Shown here: in pieces, positions 1 through 11,748 of the stretch | Layout of the letters: every line of letters begins with the position of its first letter | Position numbering within the stretch: the stretch's first letter is position 1 | Assembly: GCA_023313575.1 (NCBI GenBank) | Contig: JAJTTP010000014.1 | Location: 124,001 to 188,000, forward strand | DNA length: 64,000 nt | Reading direction: 5' to 3' | Source: Eutypella sp. D-1 | Lineage: Eukaryota; Ascomycota; Sordariomycetes; Xylariales; Diatrypaceae | Translations under genes and position numbers: made by a program | Notes under the pieces: generated by a model | Database searches by the model: none | What the model saw: the letters and a program-made list of their open reading frames with translations, nothing else | What the model was told of the DNA's origin: nothing

Positions 1-347
1 CCGGATCAGGCTGTCGTTTCGGTAGTTCGAGTTGTTGGCGTATCGCGCGACGGCGCTGCGGCCGTCTCCTACTACCCTGAAGTCGAATTCTGTTTGCGCG
101 CGCGCGGGGGAGGGGAAGGGCGAAGATGGTTAGTGGGGGAGTGGTTACTCTAGCGAGGATGGATCGATGGATGGACGGACGAACCGAGGAATTCATGGCC
201 GAAGCGACCGGAATGACCTGAGCTGTAGAAAGGGGGGTTTGTCGGCGGTTAGCGACAGGCTCTTGATTTCGGGAATGAAAGGTGATGCGTGAGTGAGTGA
301 GTGACGTACTAGTATCGGAGGTAGAAGGGTTCGCTTGTGGACGCCAT
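1..347 (-). CDS. mago: Mago nashi homologue, exon-junction-complex core (5' part, runs off the window)
   Basis: Exons on the minus strand are 347-310, 222-185 and 89-1; the gene continues left of base 1. Joined, they read MASTSEPFYLRYY, then SGHSGRFGHEFLE, then FDFRVVGDGRSAVARYANN and SNYRNDSLIR. This is the Mago N-terminus; the RYANNSNY core is close to invariant in the family. Donors are GTACGT and GTTCGT, acceptors CTACAG and AAACAG, and phases agree at both joins. No single frame is long, so the gene is easy to miss. Mago pairs with Y14 (RBM8A) and forms the exon junction complex on spliced mRNA with eIF4A3. About 66 of an expected 145-150 residues are in the window. It is divergent from beta-COP, with 1.24 kb between the start codons. 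The third exon has an insertion (GDGRSAV) where animal Mago has a shorter turn. Confidence 0.93.
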
Positions 348-1589
348 GGTGTTGGCTGTTGGTAAGTAAGTGAGTGAGTGAGTGGCGGACGATACGTTTC
401 TTCTCTAACGGGTGACGGGCTGGCTTATGGGATTACGAAGTTGAATGTTCTGAAATTGGCAGTGTTTTATTCGGAAGAAACAACGACAGATAGTAATGTT
501 GATATGTTGAAGGAGAAGCGAAGGGGAGATATGTATCGGAGCTGTTCATATGCAGATGCGATGCAGGTACATAATACAGCTATCGATATTACCTGCTAAG
601 TGCATCTTATAATTACTACGTAATATGCATCTAGACGGTAACGGGGCAGAACAGCCCTCAGCCCCGATCTCTTTATCTTGCGATCTCTTATCACTGATAA
701 GCTCCACTTAGGCTGAGTAGGTACCTACCCTAGGAGGAGGTACCTACCCTAGGAGGTACCTACTCTAAGCTTCTAAATTCAGGAGGCACGGCTGGGGACA
801 CCTAACCCAACCCGAATCTGGTAGTTTGGGAACCTTGGAAGCTGCGTTGCTTGGCTTCAAACCTTATCGCTAATTGGCTAATGAGTGGAAACCTTGGGAA
901 GGCCGACAACTGGGAATCTGGAAGTGACAGCCCTGGAAAGTCGACGCCGTGTCCCCTTACTTACCTTACCACCCAGCTGCCACCTTAAGTAACTTAGGTA
1001 AATTGTGGATGTGGACATTTCGATAAGGGACACCACCTAAACATCCACAACCTACAACAACCACACAAGCCGCACTTCACGAAAGCCTCACCCACAATAT
1101 TTTCCGTTCCTCCTGTTCCCCGTTGTCATCCTCCTCACCAACTACCTCTACTTGGGATGCCTGGTCGCATTGCTTCTTCATACTAAGGACGGAAGTATAA
1201 TCAGCAGGCGACTGACCGACCGACAAGACAAGCTTTCCAGTAACGACACACACATAATCACTTCTACAGCCCTTCTCTCTTTTTTTTTCTTTGGTTCCCG
1301 GTATTACGATCGATACGTGATTTATGATACGTGATACGTGGAACTGAGAGGGATAATAGATATACTAAAAAAGGGGGCCGGAAACCTATCCACAGATCTC
1401 CTATACCTATACTATTACACCATCGACAACTTCACCTTCACCACTTCACTCCCCTTCTCGTCGCTGCCGTCCGTTGTCCTCCTTTTTTTCTCCATAGCCC
1501 TCTGGTACTGAACGAGCCAAAGCGGTCTAGAACCGCACCGGTCACACCACAGCCACCACCCACCAGCCGTCACCCACCCAGCCGTCACC
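348..1589. promoter_or_regulatory. Divergent intergenic region between mago and beta-COP
   Basis: These 1.24 kb separate two start codons that point away from each other, so both promoters must lie here. A compact palindromic repeat (GGTACCTACC/TAGGAGG units) sits at 717-768. A pyrimidine tract at about 1270-1295 and C/T-rich sequence from 1400 to 1589 lie before the beta-COP start, as is usual for fungal housekeeping leaders. Short ORFs here have no recognisable product. No clear TATA box is seen. Confidence 0.5.
717..768. repeat. Short palindromic tandem repeat in the mago/beta-COP promoter region
   Basis: Copies of GGTACCTAC(C) with TAGGAGG spacers are arranged in a row; the GGTACC cores are themselves palindromic. 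Similar GGTACCTA/TAGGTACC strings recur elsewhere in the window (for example near 23216-23224 and 26938). Confidence 0.65.
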
Positions 1590-4500
1590 ATGTCTACCTT
1601 CTTGGAAAATGCCTATAGTCTCGTCCACCAGGACAATGCCGCCGACGTCCCTTCCCTCTCCGATCTGCGCCTGCAGCTCGAGAAGGGCACAGACGAGAGC
1701 AAGGTCGACACTATGAAGCGCATCCTGACCATCATGTTGAACGGCGACCCTATGCCCCAGCTTCTCATGCACATCATCCGATTCGTCATGCCTTCCAAGT
1801 CAAAACCGTTAAAGAAGCTGCTTTATTTCTACTATGAGATCTGTCCTAAGCTCGATACAACTGGCAAGTTGAAGCAGGAGATGATTCTTGTCTGGTGAGT
1901 ACACGTCATGTCCCCCAGGAGGTGGATATTGCTGGCTGACGCTTTATTGTCTGTGTGTGTGTAATATAGCAATGGCATCAGAAACGACCTACAACATCCC
2001 AACGAGTACATCCGGGGAAATACTCTGCGCTTCCTATGCAAATTGCGGGAACCTGAACTCATCGAGCCCCTGCTCTCCTCCGCCCGCTCATGCCTCGAGC
2101 ACAGACACGCCTACGTGCGAAAGAACGCCGTCTTCGCCATCTCCTCCATTTACCTGCACTCGCCCTCCCTAATCCCGGATGCCTCCGATCTGATCGCCGC
2201 TTTCCTTGAAGCTGAGTCCGACGCTACCTGCAAGCGCAATGCCTTCGCCGCCCTCTCCAGCATCGACCACGACAAGGCTCTCGCCTACTTGAGCTCCGTC
2301 TTTGATGGCATTCCCAATGCTGAGGAGCTGCTTCAGTTGGTTGAGCTCGAGTTTATTCGCAAGGATGCCGTACAGAACCCACAACACAAGGCTCGATATC
2401 TCAGACTCATCTTCGACCTGTTAGAAGCCAGCACCTCCACCGTCGTCTACGAGGCCGCCTCCTCCCTCACTGCCCTTACTGCCAACCCTGTCGCCGTCAA
2501 GGCTGCCGCCGCCAAGTTCATCGAGTTAAGTATCAAGGAGGCCGACAACAATGTCAAGCTCATCGTCCTCGACCGCGTAGACCAGTTACGCCAGAAGAAT
2601 GAGGGTGTCCTCGACGACCTGATCATGGAGATCCTCCGCGTCCTCAGTAGCCCCGATATCGATGTGCGCCGGAAAGCCCTAGACATCGCTTTGGAGATGG
2701 TATCTAGCAAGAACGTCGAGGAAGTCGTCCTGTTACTGAAGAAGGAATTGTCCAAGACCGTCGACCAAGAATACGAGAAGAACGCTGAGTACCGCCAACT
2801 GCTCATCCACTCGATTCACCAGTGCGCTATCAAGTTCTCCGAGGTCGCTGCTAGCGTTGTGGATCTGCTCATGGACTTCATCGCCGACTTCAGCAACACC
2901 TCCGCTGTCGACGTCATCAACTTTGTCAAGGAGGTCGTCGAGAAGTTCCCCAAGCTGCGGCCGTCTATTGTACAACGCCTGGTCGCCACCCTGAGTGAAG
3001 TCAGAGCAGGCAAGGTCTACCGTGGTATCATCTGGATTATTGGCGAGTATTCTCTCGAGGAGGGCGACATCAAGGAGGCCTGGAAGAGGATACGATCGAG
3101 TCTCGGAGAGATCCCCATCCTCGCCTCGGAACAGCGCCTCCTGGAAAGCCACGACGGCGACGAGGACAAGACGGCAGAACAGGTTAACGGCCACTCAAAG
3201 CCCTCAGCTCCCTCGGGCTCGAGGAAGGTCCTCGCGGATGGAACGTATGCGACCGAGACGGCCCTGACGAGCAGCTCCGCAGCCGCCGCTAAGCTCGAGG
3301 CTGTCAAGGCTGCTCAGAAGCCTCCTCTACGCCAGCTCATCCTAGACGGGGACTACTACCTCGCCACCGTTCTCTCCGGCGCACTCACCAAGCTAGTGAT
3401 GCGCCATGCCGAGATCTCCACCGACGCAGCCCGGACCAACGCCCTCAGGGCCGAGGCCATGCTCATCATGGTCTCCATTCTCCGCGTGGGGCAGTCCCAC
3501 TTCGTCAAGGCGCCGATCGATGAAGATTCGGTAGACAGAATTATGTCTTGCGTGCGGTCGCTGGCGGAGTTCTCCGACCGGAAGCAGCTGGAGACGGTCT
3601 TCCTCGACGACACGCGCAAGGCCTTCCGTGCCATGGTGCACGTCGAGGAAAAGAAGCGGGCCGCCAAGGAAGCCTACGAGAAGGCCAAGACGGCCATCCA
3701 GGTCGACGACGTCGTGCAGATCCGGCAACTCTCGAAAAAGAACACCACGGACGGCGTGGACGAGGTCGACCTCGATCTCGAGAAGGCCACGGGCGGGGAG
3801 GCCACGTCCGAGGACCTGTCGTCGAAGCTCAGCCGCGTGGTACAGCTCACGGGTTTCTCGGACCCGGTCTACGCCGAAGCCTACGTCAAGGTGCACCAGT
3901 TCGACATTGTACTAGACGTGCTTCTGGTCAACCAGACAACCGAGACGCTACAGAATCTATCGGTGGAGTTCGCGACACTGGGCGACCTCAAAGTAGTGGA
4001 GCGGCCCACGACGCAGAACCTAGGCCCGCACGACTTCCACAACGTGCAGTGCACGATCAAAGTGTCGTCGACGGACACGGGCGTGATCTTCGGCAACGTG
4101 GTGTACGACGGCGCGCACAGCACGGACACCAACGTGGTGATCCTCAACGACCTGCACGTGGACATCATGGACTACATCCAGCCGGCGACGTGCACGGAGA
4201 CGCAGTTCCGCACGATGTGGACGGAGTTCGAGTGGGAGAACAAGGTCAACATCAACAGCAAGGCCAAGAGCCTCCGCGACTTCCTCGAGCAGCTCATGGC
4301 CTGCACCAACATGAGCTGTCTGACCCCCGAGGCCAGCATGAAGGGCGACTGCCAGTTCCTGAGCGCCAACCTCTACGCCAAGAGTGTATTCGGTAAGTCC
4401 CCCCTTGTCTTTCCCCTGTTTTTCTACTCTCCTATGATACTCAACATCACGACGAATATATATATATATATACATGAGTGCTAATACATACTGCAATTCT

Positions 4501-4654
4501 AGGCGAGGACGCGCTAGCCAACCTGAGCATCGAGAAGGAGGGCGAGGACGGGCCGATCACGGGCTTCGTCCGCATAAGAAGCAGGTCCCAGGGCTTGGCC
4601 CTCAGCCTCGGCTCCCTCAAGGGCCTCAACAAGATCGGCACGGCTGCCGCCTGA
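1590..4654 (+). CDS. SEC26: Coatomer subunit beta (beta-COP)
   Basis: Exons are 1590-1894, 1970-4392 and 4503-4654, giving 959 residues (yeast Sec26 is about 970). The first join restores [20 protein letters not shown] and the second [12 protein letters not shown], both conserved in beta-COP. Beta-COP is the large adaptin-like subunit of the COPI coat and works in Golgi-to-ER and intra-Golgi transport with Arf1. The N-terminal ~550 residues are helical HEAT-type repeats. A charged linker (about 380-420, GDEDKTAEQ region) is followed by the coatomer-beta C-terminal and appendage platform regions, ending [14 protein letters not shown]. The start lies in TCACCATGTC, a good context, and the N-terminus aligns with the family. 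Intron 1 is 75 nt. Intron 2 is 110 nt and carries a TA dinucleotide run at about 4457-4472. Confidence 0.97.
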
Positions 4655-7600
4655 TCCTGCGTGCGTGCGTGAGTGCTATCTATCCCCATGGCATGGCTGA
4701 TAAGGGAGTATTAGGCTGCTAAAGTGGGGGGGGGGAGGGGGGAGAGGGAAGGGGGGGAGGGGAGGCTACAAAAAAGAACCATGTATTGAGTTGAGTTCGG
4801 ATCCTACTGCGGGGATCATGGGCTCCGTATTTGGACGTGGACGTGGATGTTCTTAACTTACTTCCGTAGGTAGTTAGTTAGTTAGATGGAGGCGTCGGTG
4901 AAAAAGAAAATGATGATGATGCAAAGAAAGAAAAAAGAGTCAATTACCTATACTTATACTTATACTATCTATCTACTCTCTCTGCTATGTTCTTCTTCTA
5001 TGTTCTATGTTCTATATTGTATATTCTATGTTCTATGCTTTTCTAACTCGACACCTATCTCCTTCCTACTGCGCATATATTCGTTCGCTGGTTTTTTTCT
5101 TTTTCTATTCTTTTTTGGTGGGGGAGGGGAAAGGGGGCGTTTGGTCGGCGGGCTTTTGAATGCTTGAATGCTTACTTACTTCCTTACTTGCATGCTTACT
5201 TGCATGTATCAATCAATGTTCATCTTCATCTTCATGAGGAGAGACAGAGAGAGAGAGTCTAGTGCTAGGTGATAGATGATAGGTGATAGAGATGGGAATA
5301 GAGACATGTGCAAGGGGCAGGGAAGCAGGAGCAGGGGAGCAAGCAAGGGGGTGGAAAGGGGGGGGAAGAGAGGATGCGGAAGGGGGTGTATCACGTGCGT
5401 GCGTGTGTGTGTGTTTTTAAAGATCTTGCTAGGTGGGTAGGCTGGTGGGTACGTAAGTCAGTGAGTGAGTGGGTGAGTGAGGGAGTGAGGGAGTGAGTAG
5501 GGGTATAGAAATGATGATGGAGATGAGAATGCATACAATACTTCGGTAGAGAAATGGAAGGCTGGAGCCTGAAAAGAAAAGCAAAATCGAGGGCCGGAGC
5601 GCAAAAGGGGGGGGGGGGGGGGTGAAGGCAGATTTAGGGGAGGAAGGGGGTTGGAGTTTATATATGGATTGTTCCGAGGACGACGATGTTTTCTCTTTAG
5701 ACTTTGACTGTGTGTGTGTAAGTGTGTCAGGTGGGTGGGTGGTTACAGACGAGGAAATGAAATGAAGCAAAGCAAAGCAAAGCAAAGCAAGGCATATGAA
5801 CGATAATGAAGTCCATTACGATGAGCAAGGGGGCGCGTGAGGGTTGTTGGGGTGTATTTACTCTACCCACTCTACCTACTTATCCGCCTCAAGATGTGGT
5901 TTATCGTGCCTGTCGATGTGTAAGTGCTTTCGAGATGGCATATATATGCTCTCTAATTACCGTCTTTCTTTCTTCCTTCTTCTACGTACTAAACACCCCT
6001 TCCTTTCCCTTACCCCGGCGGCCCTAGGGTAACTATCTATATCCCGTAATTATGTGCATATATAGTAGATAGATCCCGGGGAGGGGAGGTCTATTAATAA
6101 GAATGGACTTGGCTTTTTTACATATTTATTTTTACATATTTATATACATATTTAAGCTGTGAACGTATAGCGTAGGTATATATACGCAGCTAGGTCGGCT
6201 CGTGAATAGGATCTTTCTTAGGCATGGATGGAACCATGGACTTGTCATCCCGTATATACTTTACTCGAGTTGCGTAGGGCTGGTAGGTGGGTAGGTTAGT
6301 GCATCGCTCGGGACGATGCGGACGTTATTTGCCTGACTTATGTAAGTAGTATAATAGCCCGGCAACCCGGGGGCTTAGGTCTAGATCCCGGCTTGGGCCG
6401 GCTACAGCCTCAACCACTCGCACGATGCGCCATATTCTTTCTGGCTTCCCTTTTCCGGCACCACAAAAAGTGCCGTTGCCATTAGGTAATTAGGCACGCA
6501 TGGGACGAGGTCCGCAATGTCTCTCTCACCTTAGGCTTGAATTTTGCATTACATACCTAGAGTTAGCAAGCAGGTAGATAATTGCAATGCAGTGCAGTGC
6601 AACAAAGCAAAGCATGTCGGTGACGGTGATTGCGTCTTCAAGAGCAGAGCATACAGCCAGCGTGTGACAAGAGACGAGAAGTAGAGTCGCACGAAGAAGG
6701 AGATCCTCCAACGTCGTCGTTGGTCGTTCTTGAGACATCTCGACACCCATCCATCCACTCGTAAGGCGGCGCGTATACCTACCTACCTAGCTAGAGGAGA
6801 TGCAGATGCGATGCTGCTGCAAAGGAAAAAGGAAAAGGAGAAACGCCTCCCTCGACGCAAGGAGGGCCAATCTTTCCCCTTCTCGTTGGACGGCATTTGG
6901 AGGAGGAACGCCACACATTATGTAGGTTGGGGCGGCGACGCTGGTGAGATCTTAGGGCTTATGCATCACACTTCGAATACCAAAATTGCCATACCGGACA
7001 ACCAAATACCACACAGCCCTACCCTGCCGTTGACACACCCCGGCTTCCAGGGTCTGGGTCGTCCCGCGGAACGAAAGGAAGATCTGGGTGCGGGCTCCAA
7101 TCAATTACCGGCGGTAGTCAATATCATTGTATCATCGTCAGACCCTCTATTTTTCCCGTCCAGTATTCTGTAGATCGACGAGGTTACGCTTGTTAATTTT
7201 GGTAGGACCTGTCATTTGCTTACATAGGGCAGATCGCCAAGCAGGAAACCATAATAGATAGCAACAATCGTCATCAGGATAGAATATACACACGTATGCA
7301 ATTGCTGTATTTTAATGTCTACTCCCGAATTTAGTGGCACATCGACCATCAACCAAAGAAAAAAGAAAATTAGTTAAAAAACTAGGCAGTGATGAGTTAC
7401 CCCACGATGGCACGACGTCAGACCAGCAAAGCACCACCACACCACATCATTCCATACCACACCACACCACCCTGACCACCACTCGTAACCGCAGTAGGTC
7501 ATGCCCCCCCTTGGCACCTACTGTACTACTAGCTAGTCGCCGCTAGGAAAGTTATAGCGTGTGGTAGGGGGCTTATTGGTGAACCCACAATTCCCCGGAA

Positions 7601-8118
7601 ACATGGGGAAAGCCCCTGTAAAGTACGTGCAGTCCTGCCGACGATGCCCAGTTCCAGCCCAGCCCGGCATGCGTAGAATTACCTAGAGTAGTGTAGGCCC
7701 CCCCTGTCTCGTCGGCCACCCAGGAAGTCGCCGTTAGCAGATCGGTTGCGTTTTACCGTGTTACCGGCTAGGCTATAACCTGTTTAGAGCAGGTCTTGCC
7801 GGAACATCTAGGGACGAGGGGGGAGGGAGAGAGGGTTTATTTTATTATCATGAGGCCCTGCCTTGCTTCTTGTCCTTCCGATCCTGTTCTTGTCTACCTC
7901 GGCTCTACTATCCAAGACACACACGATCATATATACACAATCACATTTATTACGGAACCATACCGAACATTCACATACTACCTAAACCATATATCTGCTT
8001 TACTCTCCTATCTAACAACAACTCCTATATACGACGTTGCCCGATATCTAAAACGAGTTCAACCCTTCACGCAACGGAACGAATTCGAAATAGCCCGGTC
8101 TATCATACAAAGCACACG
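4655..8118. other. Intergenic region with simple-sequence tracts
   Basis: No gene could be supported in this 3.5 kb. It starts with the beta-COP 3' region, including a G-rich tract at 4725-4765. Low-complexity sequence follows: a run of 16 G at 5607-5622, (GCAAA)n at about 5763-5790, and AT-rich sequence at 6110-6190. Translations such as those at 5429-5785 and 6730-7173 have composition bias and no recognisable motif, so I treat them as non-coding. From about 7900 to 8118 the sequence becomes A/C-rich and could be the leader of the next gene. Confidence 0.5.
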
Positions 8119-8561
8119 ATGTCGCCGCACGCCACCAAACCCTTTTACTCCTCCCAGGTCCACCCGACTTATCTCCCCACACTGCACAAGTCGGGACGGA
8201 TAGAGAAGAAACTGTAGGTTTGAACCCGCCACACACAAGACGAGGAGGATTTAACTAACCATCTTCCCCAAACAGCGCCCTCGGCATCGTCGCCGCAGCC
8301 GGCATAGGCTACGGCCTACAGAAGTACAAGGAATCGCGGCAGTCATCATCATCGCTGCCCATAGCGGCCTCACAGGCACAGTCGCCCGCCTCGCCTTCGC
8401 TGTCAGAACAGCAGCAGCAGGAGCAGCAGCGCACGATGTCCGCCGAGGAGTTCCGCCGCCGCCAGGAACACGTCGCCCTCATGGACGCCTACGGCGATCG
8501 CTCGAGTCTCGATTCCCTTGAGGCTGCTATTCGGGCTTATAGTGGCTCGCGCAATGAGTAG
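8119..8561 (+). CDS. Small two-exon protein of unknown function with one possible membrane helix
   Basis: Exons are 8119-8213 and 8276-8561, giving 126 residues. The intron has donor GTAGGT, a CTAAC branch sequence near 8254 and acceptor AACAG, which is textbook for a fungal intron. The join makes EKKLALGIVAAAGIGYGLQK, and the short Ala/Gly-rich hydrophobic stretch could be a single membrane helix. The C-terminal half is polar and Gln/Ser-rich (a QQQQ run), ending in a conserved-looking block MSAEEFRRRQEHVALMDAYG and a tail with regularly placed acidic and Leu residues. I do not recognise the family. A tail-anchored or mitochondrial small protein is possible but not shown. The start is the first in-frame ATG giving this reading. 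The frame stays open upstream, so a longer N-terminus cannot be excluded. Confidence 0.68.
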
Positions 8562-10552
8562 CGCGGAGGGAGGGGGGTGCGCGGGGAGATATTTTATCGA
8601 TTCTGTGATGCTTGGTTGAGAAGCTGTTCGTCACTCGACACGCTTCCTACCTACCTACCTACCTCATTCGCTAAACCCATCGAGCGAATTCTTTTCATTT
8701 GTTTTCATCACCATCTCTTCACTAAGCGCGTCGGCGTACCTTGCTTGACGGAGAGCGTCCGGAGTTCGGGTCATGGACAATTTTGGGGATAGCAATAGGG
8801 GTATATCGCATATGGACTCTTTTTTTTCCTTTTTGGGGGGCTCGGAGTTATGGGAGCGTGGATTGTGGGGGCATTTATTCATGACGTCTTTTTTGGCTTT
8901 GGACTTCTCTCTCCCCTTCTTCTTGGTCCAATATGGACGAACGGAGCGGTGGCTGGTTGGTCGGCATCGTGTTGTTGTGTTTGGGTTTAGTGGTGGGGGG
9001 GGGGGGACTGAGGGAACTTCCGGACAACATCCGGCAGCAGACGGCTGTTGTTTTGCACACTCGCCGCTTATCGAAAGGAATTAGTCGAGAACACAGCTGC
9101 TGGAGACTCAGGATCGCTGTCTCTTTATCGCGGGGACAAGAAGATGCTGAGGGGAAATGACGGCTCAAGCATTAAGCCTTGACGTACCAGTTTTATTCAA
9201 GGATGAGAACAAGAGGCCGTTCCTCTACCCGATTTCTACCCGGCCCACTGACGTGTTCACCAAACCGCTGTGCCACAGGGACCTCGTCCCAAACGGGGTT
9301 TCCCGCACTGCGTAGGTAGCCAAATTCAACTCATAACTGAGTCTCGTCTTCCTTGCCATTGCAGTGTACATCCTCCATTTCTGGCCTGTGATAATCCATC
9401 ACGATTCTTGCAGCTCTAGGGATAGTGCGTTCTGAACTCGCAGTCACAGATAGTGACTAATGATATGCGGCCCCTGAGACGGGGACGGTCGAGAGCACCT
9501 CGACATCTTTCCAGAATAGCAAGGTTTTAACCACCACATAATTGGGAATGGTGGGGATTGGATACTCTCCCTTTTTTAACTTTACTGGGTGGCCTATCTT
9601 ACCGGTCAGGGGCATCTCTCGCCAGCGGCTTTTTTTCCTCGGCCGTCGTGCACTCGAAGACTACTACTAATTACTACACGGAGATACGGGTAGTCCAGGA
9701 CATGATACCTGTGCGATGGCGCACGGCTAATAAAAGTCGCCGCTTTTTCAATCCCCCTAATCGGATTATCCAGCAAGTAAGTGCAAGCGGGGATTCAGGA
9801 CGTAGAACTGCGGGCACAGATCACATCGGAGAGTAATAAGCATCGTGGTATAGCGGCTGATAGTGTCCCCTTTTCCATCATCCATCCGTCCTTGATTAGT
9901 ATATAAAGTACGGTAGCTACAGTGTCACCATATAGCAACACCTAACCACATCACATTATGTTATCATCGTTGTTGGCGCTTTGGGGGGTCTCCCCGTCCC
10001 TCCGCAGCTTACGTCTCGGGGTTCTGGCCCGTTGTCGATCCGGACGGAGCTAAATCAGCCCCGGGACGTCGGTTATCACAAGTTCTGATGTATGGCGGAT
10101 ACCGCTAGCAAACAGCGTCCGGAATTCAGGGTGGGGGTGAGGCTGTCATTGACTTTATGACACGATGTCTAGTTTTCAAACCATACGAGAAAAAAGCACG
10201 GCAGATAGCGTGGGTATATATGGATGGATATGTAAGCCCGTCAACCAAGTGTCCTCGACTCGACCCACTTGCTCTTTTCGTTCACGCATGAACGATGATT
10301 GGTCAGCTCTCATCCTACGTGTAACGAAGGCGCCCGCGGGTTACTTTGATAGCACATCCTTCTCATTCCTAAGCTATGTGATCATCTGAGACAGTAGCCG
10401 GCAATATTTGAACTCACGAATCACGACGTAGTGGTGCGCCACCTGTATGTTCTAGATACTTGTCTATGACCTCCCATATCTAACAAGCCACACTCGTTCC
10501 CTTGATCCTCGTCCTGTATCTCGGAATCTCGACGGCCCATGGCAGCGGGTCT
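8562..10552. other. Intergenic region, nothing recognised
   Basis: About 2 kb between the 3' ends of two convergent genes. It holds (ACCT)n-type repeats at about 8648-8668, a run of G at 8995-9006 and several short ORFs without motifs. A spliced gene too short or too divergent to recognise cannot be excluded. Confidence 0.4.
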
Positions 10553-11748
10553 TCACAGGGTTACGACCACCTTGGTTGCCGACACGCCGGCTCTCAGCTG
10601 GTCTAGGCCTAGCTGCACGGCGTCCAGGCCCTTCCCAACGACCTTGGGGGGCGGAAACGGTTTAATTTGGCCGGACTTCAGGGCTCGGGGCAGGAACTCT
10701 TTAAATATCGACTTGCCGATTTCTGGGAGTTCGTGGAAGATATCGATGGCCCAGACTAGGATGACATTAGCAAAAACGCGGCCAGGGCAAGTCGGCATGG
10801 AAGGTCAGGTGTATGCATACAGTTTTTAAGGGTGACGCCCTCCGGGGGATCGTCGATAGGAATGACAACAGTAAAGACGGTCTGGCGTTCTTTGGCTCCC
10901 AACTTCTTCACAGCTTCGGCCGTCACCAGCTGGGACTCACGCGTGCCGATGGCTGGTTGATGCCCCAAAATTAGTTACGGCATTAGGGAAAAGTAACACG
11001 TAGAATGTTGGGATGGCTCACCATCCAGAACACCAGCGAACTCGCCTCCCCCTTCCTTATGAAACTCGGCGACTATGTTGTCCAAGACGCTGGGGTCGTT
11101 ATAGTCAAATGCGGCCCTGGCGCCCAGCTCCTTGACCACGGCGAAGTTCCTCGGGGATGCGGTGGTGACAACGTCGTAGCCGGCGGCAACAGCAACCTGG
11201 GTGGCCATGGAGCCGACGCTCGAGCTGCCGCCCCAGATGAGCAGGGTCTTCCCGTTCCTCTTCGGGGGCTGCTGTTGTTGCAGACCAGACATGTCGAGGT
11301 CGAGCGTGATGCCGGGCTGGAAAAATGCCGCGGCGGTGGTAGAGATGGCGAGGGGTATCCCGACGGCCTCTTCGTAGCTCAGGTCCTCGGGCACCACGAA
11401 GGCGGACGACGCCGGGCTGAGCACCAGCTCCTGGAACCCGCCGTACTCGTTCGTCTTGTACCGCATGAAGTGCGTCAGGAGGGCCACCCTGCTCCCCACG
11501 GAGATCGGGTCCGTGACGCCCTCGCCGACCTCGACCACCTCGCCCGCGACGTCGCATCCGAGGATGACGGGCCAATTTTCGAAGAATTGTCCCGAGTCCT
11601 GCACCTTGTAGTCGACCGGGTTCATAGCCACTGCTACGGTCCTCACGAGAATCTCCCCCGGACCGGGCTTTTTCGTGTCGAGTGTTCCGACTCTCAGAGG
11701 CTTCCCGGCCCCGTCGAGAAACGCCGCCCGGTGCTGCTTTTGAGACAT
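10553..11748 (-). CDS. Medium-chain (zinc-type ADH-like) NAD(P)H-dependent oxidoreductase / trans-enoyl-reductase-like protein
   Basis: Exons on the minus strand are 11748-11022, 10952-10821 and 10755-10553, giving 353 residues, normal for the medium-chain dehydrogenase/reductase family. The GroES-like N-terminal domain (about 1-130) has NPVDYK at 44-49 and ILGCDVAGEVVEVG at 62-75. The Rossmann domain has the nucleotide-binding turn WGGSSSVG at 172-179. The Cys/His ligands of catalytic-zinc alcohol dehydrogenases are absent, which places it with quinone-oxidoreductase and ToxD/LovC-like enoyl reductases rather than true ADHs. Introns are 69 and 65 nt; the joins read LDG|DAIGTRESQ-like and LKN|FWAIDIF. 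A QQQQ insertion sits near 157-160. Such enzymes often sit in polyketide clusters, but no synthase is nearby, so the substrate is unknown. Confidence 0.9.

Noticed and set aside
5429..5785. Minus-strand ORF of 118 codons after beta-COP
   Set aside because: Ser/Pro/Thr simple sequence from microsatellites (C and GTGAG repeats).
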